Part shown: positions 61,618 to 64,000 of the stretch, one piece after another | Layout of the letters: each line of letters begins with the position of its first letter | How positions within the stretch are numbered: the first letter of the stretch is position 1 | Source: Argopecten irradians | Taxonomy: Eukaryota; Mollusca; Bivalvia; Pectinida; Pectinidae | Direction of reading: 5' to 3' | Assembly (NCBI RefSeq): GCF_041381155.1 | Contig: NC_091142.1 | Coordinates: 26,363,963-26,427,962 of the forward strand | DNA length: 64,000 nucleotides | Made by a program: the position numbers and the translations under genes | Notes under the pieces: model-generated | Told to the model about the DNA's origin: nothing | What the model saw: the letters and a program-made list of their open reading frames with translations, nothing else | The model's database searches: none

Positions 61618-63109
61618 ATTACAGCCGTGCTACTATAAACCCCTACCCCCCTACCGCTCTACCGCTGACTTGTATCGATGTATTGAATGAGTGTACTGCA
61701 GCCGTGTTATTTATAGACTCGAGTACTGTCGCCAAATCCACAGGTAAATTGGTACTGGATGCTACGCTCGGGCCTCTCATCCAGCTTAACGAAACTGAAT
61801 GGCTAGTTAGCTTAACCGATCTATATATCATCAACAATGCGTCTGTATCTACTTAAAAACAAAACAAATATTCTTCAAATTGCAGCAACATTCACTTGAC
61901 TAGCATTTTTTTATTTTAGATACTTTAACAAATCTTCATGCTTCTAGTAAAATTGCATATGAATCTCCTTTTAGATCTAGCGATGCTCATTACGTAGGGA
62001 ACCGCCATACCATGTCCCGGCTGCAGGCCGTGTGCAAAAAGTCAAAACACACGTGGGATTATAAGATGGGTCCTAAACTGTCCTATATTTAGGATTTTCA
62101 AAGTGGTTTGTAATATTATTACAGCAAAACTGACAAGCTACAAGGTTAGTGGCATTTTTAACTGTACTGTTATATACAATAAGCCATCAGCTTGGATCTG
62201 GTGCCGTACAGGTAGTTGAGTTTACTCACAATGTGATTATTGCAAGTCAACGTATCTGCTATCCGATTGCTCTTTAAAGTTTGTTAATGATCTCAAACAC
62301 ACTTATAACTTATTGTGATTTTAAGTAACTAGATAATAATATTTTCAAACAGTTCTGATAGCTATTCATGTGTAATATCTCCAGACATTAACATGTGTAC
62401 GGAGTCAGTACTGTTATAGTATTGTATTGGAATGAGTGATGAAACGATCTAGTTGTGGGCAAAGGGGAAATAACTCTAAATCACATTTGGAACTTTGGAA
62501 CTCTTTTGTTGTAAAAGATAGAAAATTAAGAAGAATAAAAGGAATCCAAAATGAACGGACGTGTTTTATTCCCCAAACATATGAAGCAACACACAACAGT
62601 ACCGTACGGCGGACTGCCAATGTTTTTGACATGTTCTGCAAGATATATTTCACTGTTTCAGTTACGGTGGCCAATAAAAGAAAACAAACACAGTGCAATT
62701 ATATTATGTTATTTCTTTTAAATACAACACTTCTTTGTGCAAGTTGTCAAGCATTTATTGTGAATGTTTTGTAATGAAATTACCACCTTTATAACATTGA
62801 ATTTGTGGTTCCCCGGACATCGTTTTCCCCAAAATTTTTGAATGCGCAAAATATACCGATAGTAGATTTTTTCTGTACTATGAAAAAATACATGTGTAAA
62901 GTACACTGGTGCGTAAGTTACACAAGTTTTTACGGTATATGTAACAATTACGATTGTGTTTGGTACAGAGCGCCCGCGATTTACCTGTGGATTGGCGACA
63001 GTACTCGAGTCTATAAATAACTAGCTAACTCATTCGATACAAGTTAGCGGTAGAGCGGTAGGAGTTTATATACACGCGTCGTTCTCAGTTGGGGTAGCAC
63101 GGCTGTAAT
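61618..63109. mobile_element. 1.5-kb element with about 131-bp terminal inverted repeats
   Basis: Ends attacagccgtgctac and gtagcacggctgtaat. The arms (61618-61749 and 62979-63109) share cctaccgctctaccgct, acttgtatcga, tttatagactcgagtactgt and ccacaggtaaat. The centre has no recognisable transposase. No target duplication could be fixed. Confidence 0.75.
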
Positions 63110-64000
63110 ATAAACAGATAGAGATCGTGTAACGACTTGGGAGTCATCTGGAAATTCAATATGGCAATCCGTCTACATGAATGTTGTCAGTACTAGAGTG
63201 TTGATAAGTACATTAATGCCCTTTCACACGTATCAAGAACAACTCAACAACTAAATGAAATTGATGTAGCCACCCCAAAAAGGGTGACATTTACATTTAT
63301 TGTTAATGATCCACCATGTGGATTAAAACAAGAAATGACGATTAACAATGCAAAATCCAAATCACTACAACTAAAGAATAAAATTTTATCAAAATTATGC
63401 TAGCCTAAGTGGGGTTGACCCAAAAATCGCCACAAAGACCTACATGATATACAATATCAAGAAAATATTATGAACCACATTCATTATTAAATATATGATG
63501 AAACTTATCAAAATGATATTAGTTAAAGTGGAGATGTCACAAAAATCGCTAATGTGAACAAAAACAATAACTGCCAATTAAAAGGGTGGGTTTGAAAACT
63601 TTACAGATATTAAGTTGCTTGAAAGGAAAACCAAAGATGGCTGCTGATCAAGAATAGGGATGCGTACCCTCAAAAGCCTGCGATATCATTCCATCATCAG
63701 CAGCCAATCAGAAAAGATATTGATTCCATTAAAGATTCCTTGTCCAAATTATAAGGGTGCAGGCACAAAGGGCACGAAGTGCGAAGCACTTCTAAGGTAA
63801 CGCATACATAAAAATATAAGAAACAACACAATCTTCAAAATTCAATCCTACACACTGACAGCTTCAGTTTACGGCCGCCATTTTTTTTACCCACTGTAAA
63901 AAATCCCATAAGCGTGAATGCGATACATACTTTGAAGTCAAATCAATATATAATATATCAAGCGGTTCAAACGCTTTTATGATCCGACGAACGTAGTCTT
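63110..64000. other. Right edge, no gene recognised
   Basis: AT-rich sequence with a small imperfect palindrome near 63755-63795 (gggcacgaagtgcgaagcac). No frame or repeat boundary to support a call. Confidence 0.4.

Noticed and set aside
1-64000. CRISPR array, operon or phage-like system
   Set aside because: Repeats are contiguous minisatellites without unique spacers of even length, and all recognised genes are spliced animal genes.

Overview
This looks like nuclear DNA of a bivalve mollusc. The grounds are spliced genes with GT-AG introns, AT-rich sequence, a secreted cysteine-rich family of the molluscan 'short-chain collagen C4-like' type, and a dense load of repeats whose architecture (unique head, tandem core of about 140-160 bp, hairpin tail) is that of bivalve pearl/Helentron-like elements. 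The species cannot be fixed from the sequence alone. No bacterial operon, CRISPR array, rRNA or tRNA gene was seen, and no reverse transcriptase, capsid or envelope coding region was recognised.

Layout. (1) 0.7-2.5 kb, minus strand: two exons of a death effector domain (DED) protein, incomplete at both ends. (2) 2.5-14.3 kb: no host gene seen. It holds nested inverted-repeat elements, including a 2.6 kb fold-back element with GTTGAAAA-rich arms around a 1.15 kb G/T-only tract, a pogo-type MITE and a Helentron-like element. (3) 14.4-30.3 kb, plus strand: a complete 14-exon TYW1 gene (718 aa; flavodoxin domain plus radical-SAM domain), the wybutosine enzyme that builds the tricyclic base on tRNA-Phe. 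All splice phases agree. Its introns are swollen by a Helentron-like element, MITEs and two minisatellites (38 bp and 36 bp periods) that grew inside pogo-type elements. Tandem duplications also copy one of its 3' splice sites and one of its 5' splice sites. (4) 33.8-53.8 kb, minus strand: a cluster of four C4-like secreted-protein loci. B (37.6-41.7 kb) and D (50.3-53.8 kb) are intact three-exon genes (257 and 256 aa: signal peptide, coiled coil, 10-cysteine C4-like domain). A (33.8-37.0 kb) and C (45.3 kb) are degraded. Between them lie a 2.2 kb satellite of 186-bp units with a palindromic core, nested palindromic MITEs, a third Helentron-like element and a recent 842-bp direct duplication. 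(5) 55.8-60.4 kb, plus strand: a complete four-exon gene for a secreted single-domain C-type lectin (151 aa). (6) 60.4-64 kb: a 1.5 kb inverted-repeat element and no gene.

TYW1 is a housekeeping tRNA-modification gene. The DED protein, the C4-like family and the lectin are of types often expanded in bivalves and linked there to death signalling, secretion or innate recognition, but nothing here shows that they act together. I found no clearly new biological system. The most noteworthy items are the shared end architecture of three rolling-circle-like elements, the minisatellites born from transposon ends, the palindromic intronic satellite and the duplicated splice sites of TYW1.
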